Shown: in pieces, positions 15,128 to 24,321 of the stretch
Position numbering within the stretch: position 1 is the stretch's first letter
Layout: every line of letters begins with the position of its first letter
Program-made: the position numbers and the translations under genes
Notes under the pieces: model-generated
The model's database searches: none
The model's input: the letters and a program-made list of their open reading frames with translations, nothing else
What the model was told of the DNA's origin: nothing
DNA from: an uncultured Prevotella sp.
GTDB taxonomy: Bacteria > Bacteroidota > Bacteroidia > Bacteroidales > Bacteroidaceae
Direction of reading: 5' to 3'
Assembly (NCBI GenBank): GCA_947164965.1
Contig: CAMUYR010000016.1
Location: 1 to 64,000, forward strand
DNA: 64,000 nt

Positions 15128-15975
15128 AGAATCATTTTTTCAATAGGTGTCACCAGAATACCCTGAGCACCCATTTCCTTTAACTTGCCAATGATTTCCC
15201 AAAAGCGTTTCTGATCCAATACGGTGTGTACAGAGCACCAGTCGTCGTCGGCCAGTGGGATGATAGTGGGACTCTTCAAACCTGGTAGCACGTCGATAAT
15301 CTCCTGCAGGCGGGCCTTGGGGGCGTTCATGCGGACATACTTCTTGTCCTCAGCATCCTTCACAGCCTTGAAGCGGAACAGCATTTCTTCGATGGTGGCT
15401 CGCTTGTCGGCACTCAGATTCTTATTGCCGATGAGCAGGGCCTCGCTCTTCATCACCACTTCTACCTCGCGCAAGTTGTTGCTGACCAGAGTAGAGCCGC
15501 TGGAAACGATGTCGAAGATGGCATCGGCCAAACCGATACCCGGGCTAATCTCTACGGAACCGGTGATGACGTGAATCTCGCAGTCGACACCCTGTTCCTT
15601 CATATAGTTACGCAGGATGTTAGGATAGGAGGTGGCTATCTTCTTGCCATTAAACCAGTTGACACCACGATACTCTATCTCTTTGGGGATGGCCAGCGAC
15701 AGACGACACTGTGAGAAACCAAGACGGGTGATAATGTCGGCATCCTCGCCACGTTCTACAAACTCGTTCTCACCGACCACGCCAATATCTGCAACACCAC
15801 TGGCCACACTCTGTGGTATATCATCATCACGTAGGTATAATACTTCCAATGGGAAGTTGCTCGACTGAACCAGTAGAGTGCGCTTTGAGGCACTGATCTT
15901 GATGTCGGCTTCGGCGAGCAGATTCATGGTGTCTTCGAACAGACGACCTTTCGATTGTACAGCTATTCTTAACAT
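15124..15975 (-). CDS. hisG: ATP phosphoribosyltransferase, long form
   Basis: First and committed step of histidine synthesis, joining ATP and PRPP. The 283-residue size and the C-terminal domain (ARLQEIIDVLPGLKSPTIIP) mark the long HisG_L form, which is inhibited allosterically by histidine and needs no HisZ. The N-terminal RIAVQSKGRLFEDT and the PRPP loop region GLADAIFDIVSSGSTL are clear. First gene of the hisG-hisD-hisC-MFS unit, with a leader of only about 25 bases, too short for attenuation. Confidence 0.97.
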   Translation of the reverse strand: MLRIAVQSKGRLFEDTMNLLAEADIKISASKRTLLVQSSNFPLEVLYLRDDDIPQSVASGVADIGVVGENEFVERGEDADIITRLGFSQCRLSLAIPKEIEYRGVNWFNGKKIATSYPNILRNYMKEQGVDCEIHVITGSVEISPGIGLADAIFDIVSSGSTLVSNNLREVEVVMKSEALLIGNKNLSADKRATIEEMLFRFKAVKDAEDKKYVRMNAPKARLQEIIDVLPGLKSPTIIPLADDDWCSVHTVLDQKRFWEIIGKLKEMGAQGILVTPIEKMIL

Positions 15976-16003
15976 ATCTCTATTAATTTCTTCTTTTAGC
16001 GTG

Positions 16004-16011
16004 CAAAATTA
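16004..16011 (-). promoter_or_regulatory. hisG: Promoter -7 box of the his operon
   Basis: TAATTTTG on the minus strand, 28 bases before the hisG start. It is back to back with the lytic transglycosylase promoter. Confidence 0.75.
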
Positions 16012-16043
16012 CGCAAATTATGTGATATTTGCAAGAAAATGAT

Positions 16044-16051
16044 TACTTTTG
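16044..16051 (+). promoter_or_regulatory. Promoter -7 box of the lytic transglycosylase gene
   Basis: TACTTTTG, an exact consensus match 19 bases before the ATG at 16071. Confidence 0.8.
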
Positions 16052-16070
16052 CACCCAAAATGCATAGAAA

Positions 16071-17210
16071 ATGAGTCGAAACGGCATATATATTCAGTTT
16101 TTTGCCCTTCTTTTGCTATTTGTTGGATGCCAACAGAAGAAGCAGGAAAAGGTGATGACGCCATGGGGTGAAATAACAGATACCATTCCTACTGACGACA
16201 GTTTCGACTTGGACGACATCCAGCGTAACGGTGAACTGATAGCACTGACGCTGACCGGACCAGAGACTTATTATGACTATCGTGGTAAGCATTTGGGTGC
16301 GCAATATCTGTTGGCACAACGCTTTGCTGATAAACTGGGTGTCATGTTGCGTATGGAGGTTTGCCGCGATACGGCCGAGATGCAGCAACGGCTGGCTGAT
16401 GGCGAGGCCGACCTGATTTGCTTTCCGCTGAGCAAACAGGGAATAGGATGGGTGGTAGGTGCCGATAAGGAAGACTTGGAGGTGGAACTGAAAAACTGGT
16501 ATAAGCCATCATTCCTGGCTGAGGTGAAGAAAGAAGAGGAATTCCTTTTGTCATCACGTAGCGTGAAGCGTAAGGTGTTTGCGCCAATGTTGAACAGGGC
16601 TGGCGGCATCATATCACATTACGACGGCTTTTTCCAGCGTTATGCCTCTACAATACGCTGGGACTGGCGACTGTTGGCTGCCCAGTGTTATCAGGAGTCG
16701 ACCTTCGACCCCCAAGCCCGCTCTTGGGCAGGAGCCTGCGGTTTGATGCAGATTATGCCAGGAACGGCCGACCATCTGGGCTTGGCGCGTAGCGACTTAT
16801 ATAATCCAGAAAAGAATATTGAAGCTGCTGTCCGCTATTTGGCTGAGTTGGAGCGGACCTTTAATGATATTCCTGAGCGAGCAGAGCGTACGAAATTTGT
16901 ATTGGCAGCCTATAACGGTGGACATTTCCATATTCGTGATGCAATGGCTCTGGCTCAGAAGAACGGGCGCAATCCGCGACGCTGGGGTGATGTAGAGCCT
17001 TTCGTACTGGGCTTGGCTCGTCCGGAATACTATAACGACCCTGTGGTGAAACACGGCTACATGAGAGGTTCTGAGACCGTTGAGTATGTGCGCAAGATAC
17101 ATGAACGCTGGAATGGTTATCGCGGCGTTCCTACTGTTCGTTCCAGCTTTACGCCCAATAATGTACCACAGAAAGCCAAGCGCGAACGAAAGAAAAAGTA
17201 CCAGGTGTAA
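16071..17210 (+). CDS. MltF-like lipoprotein lytic transglycosylase
   Basis: A 379-residue envelope lipoprotein (lipobox LLFVGC, lipidated Cys near residue 19). The first half resembles a periplasmic solute-binding module (GELIALTLTGPETYYDYRGK, GEADLICFPL). The second half is an SLT domain with the catalytic Glu in QCYQESTFDP, the GLMQIMPGTA motif and the AAYNGG motif. This is the MltF arrangement: a sensor-like domain plus a muramidase that cleaves peptidoglycan with 1,6-anhydro product formation. The C-terminus is very basic (KAKRERKKKYQV). It separates hisB from the rest of the his genes. Confidence 0.92.
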   Translation: MSRNGIYIQFFALLLLFVGCQQKKQEKVMTPWGEITDTIPTDDSFDLDDIQRNGELIALTLTGPETYYDYRGKHLGAQYLLAQRFADKLGVMLRMEVCRDTAEMQQRLADGEADLICFPLSKQGIGWVVGADKEDLEVELKNWYKPSFLAEVKKEEEFLLSSRSVKRKVFAPMLNRAGGIISHYDGFFQRYASTIRWDWRLLAAQCYQESTFDPQARSWAGACGLMQIMPGTADHLGLARSDLYNPEKNIEAAVRYLAELERTFNDIPERAERTKFVLAAYNGGHFHIRDAMALAQKNGRNPRRWGDVEPFVLGLARPEYYNDPVVKHGYMRGSETVEYVRKIHERWNGYRGVPTVRSSFTPNNVPQKAKRERKKKYQV

Positions 17211-17212
17211 TA

Positions 17213-18271
17213 TTACAACGTACCTTTTGTCGATGGCAGCTCGTAGTGGTAAATGTCTCTGCGTACAGCCATCTTCAGCGAACGGGCCAAAGCCTTGAAG
17301 ATGCCCTCAATCTTATGATGTTCATTATCGCCTTCAGCCTTGATGTTCAGATTCATCTTGGCAGCATCGCTCAGACTTTTGAAGAAATGCAGGAACATCT
17401 CTGTGGGCATCTCGCCAATCTTCTCTCGATGGAATTCGGCATCCCAAACGAGCCAGGGACGACCTCCAAAGTCGAGGGCTACGGAGCAAAGACAATCGTC
17501 CATAGGCAGACAATAGCCGTAGCGCTCAATGCCTCGCTTGTCGCCTAATGCCTTTAGCAGACACTCACCCAAAGCCAGAGCTGTGTCCTCTATAGTGTGA
17601 TGCTCATCAACATGCAGGTCGCCATGGGTATGAATCGTCAAGTCCATCATGCCGTGTTTGCCAATCTGTTCGAGCATGTGGTCGAAGAATCCCAGTCCTG
17701 TCTGGATGTCACAACGTCCATTGCCGTCCAGATCTACCTTGATATAGATATCCGTCTCTTTGGTAGTGCGCTTTACTTCAGCTTTACGCTCGCCGCCAAA
17801 GGCTATCTCTGCTGCTTTGTCCCAGCTGCCTATCTGCAGGAATCCGCATCCGATGTTCTCCGCAAACTGACGATCGGTATCTCTATCGCCAATAACGTAG
17901 CTGTGTTGGATATCGTATTCGGGATTGTTCATGTATTTCTCTACCAGTCCTGTGTTAGGTTTGCGCGTGGGGGCATTATCCTCAGGGAAGTGGGGATCGA
18001 TGAGGATATCGTCAAACTCCACGCCTTCGCCTTTCAGCGTGTCGAGGATGAAGTTATGAACCGGCCAGAACGTATTCTCAGGAAACGCATCGGTTCCCAG
18101 CCCGTCCTGGTTGCTGACCATCACAAATTCGTAATCGGTATGCTGACGCAGGAAGATAAGGTTGCGGATAGCTCCCGGTACAAACATGAGCTTCTCAAAT
18201 GCGTCTATCTGTTCGTCGGCAGGCTCCTGGATAATGGTGCCGTCGCGATCAATGAAGAGTATCTTTTTCAT
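17213..18271 (-). CDS. hisB: Bifunctional histidinol-phosphatase/IGP dehydratase
   Basis: Two enzymes in one chain of about 352 residues. The N-terminal HAD phosphatase begins [17 protein letters not shown] with the nucleophile Asp, and carries the MVSNQDGLG and VIGDRDTD motifs. The C-terminal imidazoleglycerol-phosphate dehydratase has [31 protein letters not shown] and the metal-binding [17 protein letters not shown] choose the ATG at 18271, which gives the standard N-terminus; it overlaps the end of the upstream membrane gene by 23 bases. In many Bacteroidales hisB follows hisC; here it is transcribed separately. Confidence 0.96.
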   Translation of the reverse strand: MKKILFIDRDGTIIQEPADEQIDAFEKLMFVPGAIRNLIFLRQHTDYEFVMVSNQDGLGTDAFPENTFWPVHNFILDTLKGEGVEFDDILIDPHFPEDNAPTRKPNTGLVEKYMNNPEYDIQHSYVIGDRDTDRQFAENIGCGFLQIGSWDKAAEIAFGGERKAEVKRTTKETDIYIKVDLDGNGRCDIQTGLGFFDHMLEQIGKHGMMDLTIHTHGDLHVDEHHTIEDTALALGECLLKALGDKRGIERYGYCLPMDDCLCSVALDFGGRPWLVWDAEFHREKIGEMPTEMFLHFFKSLSDAAKMNLNIKAEGDNEHHKIEGIFKALARSLKMAVRRDIYHYELPSTKGTL

Positions 18272-19217
18272 ATTCATTCGTTTCGATTGAACCATAGATG
18301 TAGTAGTTGTGCGTCAGTGTTACCTGACTGACGTAGAACTGGATAAAGCTGCACAATGCAAAAGTGACAAAAGTCAGTGGCAGTATATATGAGGGCATGC
18401 CCAATGGATCGCCTATCAGAACTCCTTGCTGCGCCTGTTGGTTGGCAAAGCTGAGAATATTGGCAGGCAGAGTAATGACGAGGGTCATGATTTCAACCAG
18501 CAACAGGCTGACAAAGAACACCAGGAAGAGGAAGCCCCAGTGGCGGAGACCTCGACCATAGTTGTTGAACAAAGTGTTCCAGTAGTTACAGGGGGCTTCC
18601 ATCAGGTATTTCATAAGCACATGGGCGAGTGGCAGTGCAAAGAGCAATACCAGCAGGGTGCATATTAACATGGCTCCCAATACAGTAGTCAGATGGCGCA
18701 AAGTGAACTGGGGGCTTAAAGCGTCGGCAGTAGCCAGCAAGCCAATGAATATCAACAGGGGAATAAGCAGTACCAACAAAGTCAGGAACACACCTTTCAG
18801 CGTGCGTCCCATCAGTCGCGGTGATGCAGAAAACCAATGTGGGGGTAGGGTAATGGTACCTGTATCCTTGTGCTCCTTCAGTTTATTCAAAATGCTGGCT
18901 GAGGCCAGACTGAGCGTAGCGATAGCCAACAGGGTGAGTCCGAGGATTTCAAGGATGTTGATGAAGTATTGGCGGAGCAATTCTATCGAGATAGCCTGCA
19001 ATACCGTGATCTGATGCAGAATACTAACGGTGATTTCTGGTAACTTGATGCTAACCATTGCCCCTAGGGCTCCACAGCTTAAGGCATAGATGCATGCCAT
19101 TTGCCACGAAGCCTTGAAAAGGCGGCGGAAATTGCCTGTATAGAGTTGAAAGCCTGCCTTGAGTACACTACGGTAGCTACGGGCTTTCATGAGTGTCAAA
19201 TCGTCTTGTTTTTCCAT
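18249..19217 (-). CDS. Polytopic membrane protein of unknown function
   Basis: About 322 residues with six or so predicted membrane helices (blocks near [92 protein letters not shown] and a final one). The N-terminus has a conserved-looking cytoplasmic segment ([20 protein letters not shown]) of the type seen in DUF975- or glycerophosphoryl-like membrane families; I cannot name it securely. It is the first gene of a two-gene unit with hisB, with its own promoter. Confidence 0.7.
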   Translation of the reverse strand: MEKQDDLTLMKARSYRSVLKAGFQLYTGNFRRLFKASWQMACIYALSCGALGAMVSIKLPEITVSILHQITVLQAISIELLRQYFINILEILGLTLLAIATLSLASASILNKLKEHKDTGTITLPPHWFSASPRLMGRTLKGVFLTLLVLLIPLLIFIGLLATADALSPQFTLRHLTTVLGAMLICTLLVLLFALPLAHVLMKYLMEAPCNYWNTLFNNYGRGLRHWGFLFLVFFVSLLLVEIMTLVITLPANILSFANQQAQQGVLIGDPLGMPSYILPLTFVTFALCSFIQFYVSQVTLTHNYYIYGSIETNEYEKDTLH

Positions 19218-19239
19218 TGCTTTTTTGCGTTTACGCCTG

Positions 19240-19247
19240 CAAAGGTA
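19240..19247 (-). promoter_or_regulatory. Promoter -7 box for the membrane gene and hisB
   Basis: TACCTTTG on the minus strand, 22 bases before the start at 19217. The leader is only about 15-20 bases. Confidence 0.8.
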
Positions 19248-19255
19248 CAAAATAA

Positions 19256-19283
19256 AGTGAAAAGTGAAAAGTGAAAAGTGAAA
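19256..19283. repeat. Four tandem 7-bp repeats between divergent promoters
   Basis: AGTGAAA repeated four times without mismatch. It lies between the -7 boxes of the divergent hisB-unit and oxidoreductase promoters, overlapping the expected -33 region of the former. Confidence 0.9.
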
Positions 19284-19322
19284 AATTTGTTGCTGCCATA
19301 TAGGAATTTCACATTAATTTTG

Positions 19323-19330
19323 TATCTTTG
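19323..19330 (+). promoter_or_regulatory. Promoter -7 box of the oxidoreductase operon
   Basis: TATCTTTG only nine bases before the ATG at 19340, so the transcript has almost no leader. Confidence 0.8.
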
Positions 19331-19339
19331 CACACGATT

Positions 19340-20323
19340 ATGAAGATATTGCAATGGGGCTTCATCGGATGCGGTGAGGTAACAGAAAAGAAGAGCGGTC
19401 CGGCTTTCTCGGAAGTGGAAGGCTCGTGCGTGGTGGCTGTCATGAGCCGCCAGGAGCAAAAGGCCCGCAATTATGCTGAGCGTCACGGCATACCAAGGTG
19501 GTATACGGATGCTCAGGAACTCATTGATGATCCTGACGTCAACGCAGTCTATATTGCTACTCCTCCGTCCAGTCATGCCACTTATGCCATTATGGCCATG
19601 AAGGCAGGAAAACCTGTCTACGTGGAGAAACCGCTGGCTTCCAGTTATGAGGACTGCGCGCGTATTAACCGCATCTCTGAGGAGACGGGCGTGCCTTGCT
19701 TTGTGGCATATTATCGTCGCTACCTCCCTTATTTTGAGAAGGTGAAGGAAATTGTGGATCGTGGTATCATTGGCAAGGTGGTCAATGTACAGGTGCGTTT
19801 TGCCGTTCCTCCACGTGACTTAGACTATGAACATGCTGAGAACCTGCCTTGGCGATTGCAACCAGATATTGCAGGTGGTGGCTATTTCTATGACTTGGCA
19901 CCCCATCAGCTCGACCTGTTGCAGCATATCTTCGGCGTCATCATTGAGGCAAGAGGCATCTGTGCCAATCGTGGTGGTCTCTATAAGGCTGAAGATTCCG
20001 TCAGCGCCTGCTTTGAGTTCGAGAATGGCTTGCCAGGCAGCGGCTCTTGGTGCTTTGTGGCGCATGAGTCTGCTCGTGAAGACCGTATAGACCTTATTGG
20101 TGATCGTGGTTCCGTATCTTTCTCAGTTTTCGACTATCAGCCCATTCGCCTGCATACGCTTTATGGCGAGGAGAGCATTGCGGTGCCCAATCCGCCCTAT
20201 GTACAGTTTCCGCTGATTAAAAATGTCATCGAGCATCTGCAGGGTATTGGACTCTGCGAGTGTACAAGTATTTCCGCTACGCCTGTCAATTGGGTACTCG
20301 ACCGGATATTAGGTAAATTCTGA
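19340..20323 (+). CDS. Gfo/Idh/MocA family oxidoreductase
   Basis: A 327-residue NAD(P)-dependent sugar oxidoreductase-like protein. The Rossmann start reads WGFIGCGEVTEKKSGPAF, followed by AVYIATPPSSHATYAIMAMK and the conserved GKPVYVEKPLA with the catalytic Lys. The C-terminal domain carries GGGYFYDLAPHQLDLLQHIF, whose D and H match family catalytic positions. Substrate unknown. First gene of an operon of five closely packed genes ending at 24236. Confidence 0.9.
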   Translation: MKILQWGFIGCGEVTEKKSGPAFSEVEGSCVVAVMSRQEQKARNYAERHGIPRWYTDAQELIDDPDVNAVYIATPPSSHATYAIMAMKAGKPVYVEKPLASSYEDCARINRISEETGVPCFVAYYRRYLPYFEKVKEIVDRGIIGKVVNVQVRFAVPPRDLDYEHAENLPWRLQPDIAGGGYFYDLAPHQLDLLQHIFGVIIEARGICANRGGLYKAEDSVSACFEFENGLPGSGSWCFVAHESAREDRIDLIGDRGSVSFSVFDYQPIRLHTLYGEESIAVPNPPYVQFPLIKNVIEHLQGIGLCECTSISATPVNWVLDRILGKF

Positions 20324-20328
20324 GTTGT

Positions 20329-21417
20329 ATGAGAAAGGTGTGGCTGGTGATAGTGCTGATGGTGCTGACGGAAATGCAGGCTGTTGCATCTGACAGCGTT
20401 GAGGTGGAGAAGCCCAAGAAGGAGCTCAGCTGGTTGCGACGCACCATTCGCGGTTTCAGCTATATTGATACCAACTACGTGGAGCCACAGCATTATAATT
20501 GGTCTGTCATGGTACAAGGCACCTATAACTACGATTACTATAGGCTTAGTTCAACAGGTAGTAACCGCCAGACGGTAACCTTTGCTCCAGCACCAACTAT
20601 CAAGTTCGGACCTTATTTTGGATGGCGCTGGATATTTGCAGGCTATACTTTTGATGTTAATCATGTGGATGTGAGCAAATTAAAGCAGGAGTTTGATTTC
20701 AGTATCTATGCTGCACAGCTGGGCGCTGACATCTACTATCGCCGGACGGGTTCTGATTATAAGATACGCGATGTGAATCTTGGAAATGGCATGGAGAAGG
20801 AACGCTTCGAAGATTTGCCCTTTGACGGATTAAATGTAGGAATTACAGGATTTAATATCTACTATATCTTCAACCACCAGCGCTTCTCTTATCCTGCAGC
20901 CTTTGCCCAAAGCACTATGCAGAAAATCAGTTGTGGTTCGTGGATGGCTGGCTTTGGCTATATGCGTAACTCGTTGGACTTTGATTACGAGAAGATGCAA
21001 CAGGTGTTGCAGACACGAATCAGCCAACCTGTCAAGTTGGATAGCGGCTTGATGTTCAATAGTGTGAAATACTATAATATTAATGCCTCTGTAGGCTATG
21101 CCTATAATTGGGTGTTTGCACCCAGATTCCTGTTTTGCTCCAGTCTCTCGCTGGCGTTGGCTTATAAGAAATCACGAGGTATGACGGCCGATGAGGATAA
21201 GACAGGTTTCGACTTCAACAACTTTAACATTGATGGCATTGGCCGTTTTGCGCTGGTCTTTAATAATAATCGCTGGTACGCTGGCGCTTCTGCTATTGTT
21301 CGAGCCTTAAATTATCGTAAGTCGCGATTTGCAGCCAATAATATCTTTGGCAGTCTGAACTTTTATGTCGGTTATAATTTCGGTTTACGATCAGGTTATA
21401 AAAAGAAGAAAACATGA
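20329..21417 (+). CDS. DUF4421 outer-membrane protein
   Basis: A 362-residue protein with a signal peptide (VWLVIVLMVLTEMQAVAS) and a strand-rich body with alternating aromatic residues (SYIDTNYVEPQHYNWSVMVQ, YNYDYYRLSS, FNIYYIFNHQRFSY, FYVGYNFGLRSGYKKKK). This fits DUF4421, a Bacteroidota family predicted to form an outer-membrane barrel. Function unknown. It starts five bases after the oxidoreductase gene and overlaps the next gene by 4 bases. Confidence 0.82.
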   Translation: MRKVWLVIVLMVLTEMQAVASDSVEVEKPKKELSWLRRTIRGFSYIDTNYVEPQHYNWSVMVQGTYNYDYYRLSSTGSNRQTVTFAPAPTIKFGPYFGWRWIFAGYTFDVNHVDVSKLKQEFDFSIYAAQLGADIYYRRTGSDYKIRDVNLGNGMEKERFEDLPFDGLNVGITGFNIYYIFNHQRFSYPAAFAQSTMQKISCGSWMAGFGYMRNSLDFDYEKMQQVLQTRISQPVKLDSGLMFNSVKYYNINASVGYAYNWVFAPRFLFCSSLSLALAYKKSRGMTADEDKTGFDFNNFNIDGIGRFALVFNNNRWYAGASAIVRALNYRKSRFAANNIFGSLNFYVGYNFGLRSGYKKKKT

Positions 21418-22295
21418 TGAAGAAACGTTATATATATAATAAGGTGTCAGGATGGACAATAGCATTTATGCTGTTGTTGCCGCTTCCTGCCTATGCCCAG
21501 GTGACCTATCAGCGTCAGGACAGCATCCGGATTTGCCAACTGTTGGCTCAAAGCACACCGGAGACGACGACACTCTGGCTGGCACGCCAGTTCTTGGGCG
21601 TTCCTTATGTTGCCCATACCCTGGAAGTGAACGATCAGGAACAACTGGTGGTTAATACCCGTCAATTGGACTGTACCACATTGGTTGAAACGGTTACTGC
21701 CTTGAAATTGTGTGCACAGAGAGGGCAGCGACAGTGGAAGGACTATCTGAATACGTTGCGTCAGTTGCGCTATCGCCAAGGCCTGTTAGATGGCTACCCA
21801 TCACGATTGCATTATTTTACCGAATGGATTGAAGATAAGAAGCAGATGCAGTTTGTCAAGGATATACAAAGTCCTAATCCTCCTTTTTCTGCTATCCAAA
21901 CGGTTAATGTCTTTTATATGTCCGAGCATCCAGAGGCTTATAAGGCTCTGAAGGCCAATCCCAGTCTGATACCCGCAATCCGCCAATCGGAAAAGGCTGT
22001 TAGCGGTTTGAAGGCACGTTATATCCCCAAGTCGGCTCTTAGTAATCAGAAGCTGTTGCGAAAGGTGGTGAGCGATGGCGATATCATTGCCATTACTTGT
22101 AACAAGAGGGGACTGGATATTGCCCATTTGGGATTCGCTGTATGGCATAAGGATGGACTTCATCTGCTGAATGCCTCGCTGTTGCATCATAAGGTCATCG
22201 ATGAGCCCATGACGCTCTATCAGTATATGCAGAAACATAAGTCGTTTACTGGTATTCGTGTGTTAAGAATAAATAATATGAAAACAATAAACTAA
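21414..22295 (+). CDS. DUF1460 family amidase-like exported protein
   Basis: A 293-residue exported protein (signal peptide to about residue 28, PLPAYAQ). It has the DUF1460 core: RQFLGVPYVAHTLE, then the putative nucleophile Cys87 in LDCTTLVETVTAL, and a later conserved His region DIAHLGFAVWHKDGLHLLNA. This NlpC/P60-like family includes N-acetylmuramoyl-L-alanine amidase-type enzymes acting on peptidoglycan fragments. The exact bond cut is inferred. It overlaps DUF4421 by 4 bases. Confidence 0.87.
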   Translation: MMKKRYIYNKVSGWTIAFMLLLPLPAYAQVTYQRQDSIRICQLLAQSTPETTTLWLARQFLGVPYVAHTLEVNDQEQLVVNTRQLDCTTLVETVTALKLCAQRGQRQWKDYLNTLRQLRYRQGLLDGYPSRLHYFTEWIEDKKQMQFVKDIQSPNPPFSAIQTVNVFYMSEHPEAYKALKANPSLIPAIRQSEKAVSGLKARYIPKSALSNQKLLRKVVSDGDIIAITCNKRGLDIAHLGFAVWHKDGLHLLNASLLHHKVIDEPMTLYQYMQKHKSFTGIRVLRINNMKTIN

Positions 22296-22302
22296 ACTGA
22301 TT

Positions 22303-22692
22303 ATGGAATTACCTGATTTTATGAACTATGCCAATAAGTTCTCGAAGAAGGACTTTGCGGAAAAAATTGCCCGAGTGGCAAAGAGTGCTGGTTCAAAACT
22401 GGTCTATGCAGCCCTGATTCTCTATTATACATTGCAGAGCCCAAAGGTCAGCGCCACCAATAAAGCGATGATAATAGGTGCGCTAGGCTATCTGATCAGC
22501 CCGCTCGACGTCGTGCCCGATGCCATTCCCATTGCTGGATTAGCTGACGACTTAGGCGTGCTTATCTTCGTGCTGAAAAAGGTGTGGACGGATGTGGATC
22601 CAGACATCCAGGTAAAGGCCAGGAAGCGCTTATCTAAATGGTTTGATGAGGACGAAATAGAGGAAATCAACGACCTCTTTAAGACAGAATGA
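22303..22692 (+). CDS. YkvA family (DUF1232) membrane protein
   Basis: A 129-residue protein with the DUF1232 signature IGALGYLISPLDVVPDAIPI followed by AGLADDLGVLIFVLKKVW, which forms one or two membrane-associated helices. Function unknown in any organism I can recall. It sits seven bases after the DUF1460 gene and overlaps the next gene by 4 bases. Confidence 0.9.
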   Translation: MELPDFMNYANKFSKKDFAEKIARVAKSAGSKLVYAALILYYTLQSPKVSATNKAMIIGALGYLISPLDVVPDAIPIAGLADDLGVLIFVLKKVWTDVDPDIQVKARKRLSKWFDEDEIEEINDLFKTE

Positions 22693-24236
22693 CACAGGAG
22701 TATCAGATTCGTGTACAGCCTCATATTGCTGCCAACGAAAGGGCATTGCGCAGCTATTTGGCTGAAGAGTACGGATTCGATGTCCGTACTCTGACAGCCA
22801 TTCGCATTCTGCGTCGTAGCATTGATGCACGACAGCGTACCATCTACGTTAATCTGAAGGTGCGCTGTTATATCAATGAACAGCCTCAGGACGATGAGTA
22901 TGTGCATACTGAATATCCAGATGTCAGCGATAAGCCTCAAGTTATTGTGGTAGGCGCTGGGCCCGGTGGCTTGTTCGCTGCTTTGCGACTGATTGAGCTG
23001 GGCTTGCGTCCCATCGTGTTGGAACGAGGCAAGGATGTACATGAACGCAAGAAAGACCTGGCACAGATTGCAAAGACGCAACAGGTGGATGGCGAGAGCA
23101 ACTACTGTTTTGGCGAGGGTGGGGCAGGAGCCTATTCTGATGGCAAGCTGTATACCCGGAGCAAGAAACGTGGGTCGATAGAGAAGATTCTGAATGTTTT
23201 TTGCCAGCATGGCGCTTCGACGAATATCTTAGCCGATGCTCATCCGCATATCGGTACCGATAAGCTGCCACGTGTCATAGAGGCTATGCGTAACACGATA
23301 CTGAAGAGTGGTGGCGAGGTGCATTTCCAAACCAAGATGACGCAACTGATGATTAAAGGAGATTGTGTTACAGGTTGTATTGCCGCTGATAAAGAATACT
23401 TAGGGCCTGTCATTTTGGCAACAGGCCATTCCGCTCGCGATGTTTATCGTTATCTTGCAGATGCCAAGATTGATATCGAGGCAAAAGGTATTGCTATTGG
23501 TGTACGTTTAGAGCATCCTTCTGAGTTGATAGACCAGATACAATATCACTCGCGTCAAGGGCGTGGCAAATACCTGCCTGCTGCTGAGTATTCGTTTGTG
23601 ACTCAGGTTGATGGACGCGGTGTCTACTCTTTCTGTATGTGTCCTGGTGGTTTTGTGATTCCTGCAGCTACTGGTCCTGAGCAACTGGTGGTCAATGGTA
23701 TGAGTCCTTCCAATCGTGGCGGGCAATGGAGTAACAGTGGCATAGTTGTGGAAACACGAGCAGAGGATTTAGAAGGGAATGACCCTCTGCGCATGATGTG
23801 TTATCAGGAACAGATAGAGCGGGATTGTTGGCAACAGGGGAACAGGAAGCAGACTGCACCGGCTCAACGCATGGCTGATTTCGTCAATGGACGGTTAAGT
23901 TATGATTTGCCTCGCTCCAGCTATGCGCCAGGACTCATCTCTTCACCATTACATTTTTGGATGCCTAAACCCATCAGCCATCGCTTGCAGGAAGGATTCA
24001 AGGCCTTTGGACGTCAGTGTCATGGTTTCTTGACTAACGAAGCTACGATGATTGGAGTTGAAACACGCACATCCAGTCCAGTTCGTATCCTTCGTAATAC
24101 CGAAACCCTGATGCATATCCGTATACAGGGACTCTTCCCTTGTGGCGAAGGAGCAGGCTATGCTGGCGGTATTGTATCAGCAGGAGTTGATGGCGAGCGT
24201 TGTGCTGAGATGTGTGCAACATGGCTTAATCGCTAA
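22689..24236 (+). CDS. FAD-dependent dehydrogenase, COG2509 type
   Basis: A 515-residue flavoprotein. After an N-terminal domain of about 85 residues comes the FAD Rossmann motif VIVVGAGPGGLFAALRLIEL, then GEGGAGAYSDGKLYTR and ILATGHSARDVYRYLA. The end reads LFPCGEGAGYAGGIVSAGVD, a typical flavin-domain closing motif. It matches the uncharacterised FAD-dependent dehydrogenase family COG2509; the substrate is unknown. Last gene of the operon beginning at 19340. Confidence 0.88.
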   Translation: MTQEYQIRVQPHIAANERALRSYLAEEYGFDVRTLTAIRILRRSIDARQRTIYVNLKVRCYINEQPQDDEYVHTEYPDVSDKPQVIVVGAGPGGLFAALRLIELGLRPIVLERGKDVHERKKDLAQIAKTQQVDGESNYCFGEGGAGAYSDGKLYTRSKKRGSIEKILNVFCQHGASTNILADAHPHIGTDKLPRVIEAMRNTILKSGGEVHFQTKMTQLMIKGDCVTGCIAADKEYLGPVILATGHSARDVYRYLADAKIDIEAKGIAIGVRLEHPSELIDQIQYHSRQGRGKYLPAAEYSFVTQVDGRGVYSFCMCPGGFVIPAATGPEQLVVNGMSPSNRGGQWSNSGIVVETRAEDLEGNDPLRMMCYQEQIERDCWQQGNRKQTAPAQRMADFVNGRLSYDLPRSSYAPGLISSPLHFWMPKPISHRLQEGFKAFGRQCHGFLTNEATMIGVETRTSSPVRILRNTETLMHIRIQGLFPCGEGAGYAGGIVSAGVDGERCAEMCATWLNR

Positions 24237-24250
24237 AAAAAGTTTAAATG

Positions 24251-24282
24251 TTTGGCTGTTTGCCTATCATTTCGTATCTTTG
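24251..24282 (+). promoter_or_regulatory. Promoter of the DUF4301 gene
   Basis: TTTG (24251-24254) and TATCTTTG (24275-24282) with 20 bases between them, the full Bacteroidota consensus. Confidence 0.88.
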
Positions 24283-24321
24283 CCCTTTAGAAACAAATCT
24301 ATTTAAAACGTTATAAGCATT

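Noticed and set aside
15976..16070. His-operon attenuator
   Set aside because: The leader between promoter and hisG start is only about 25 bases, with no His codons and no hairpin.
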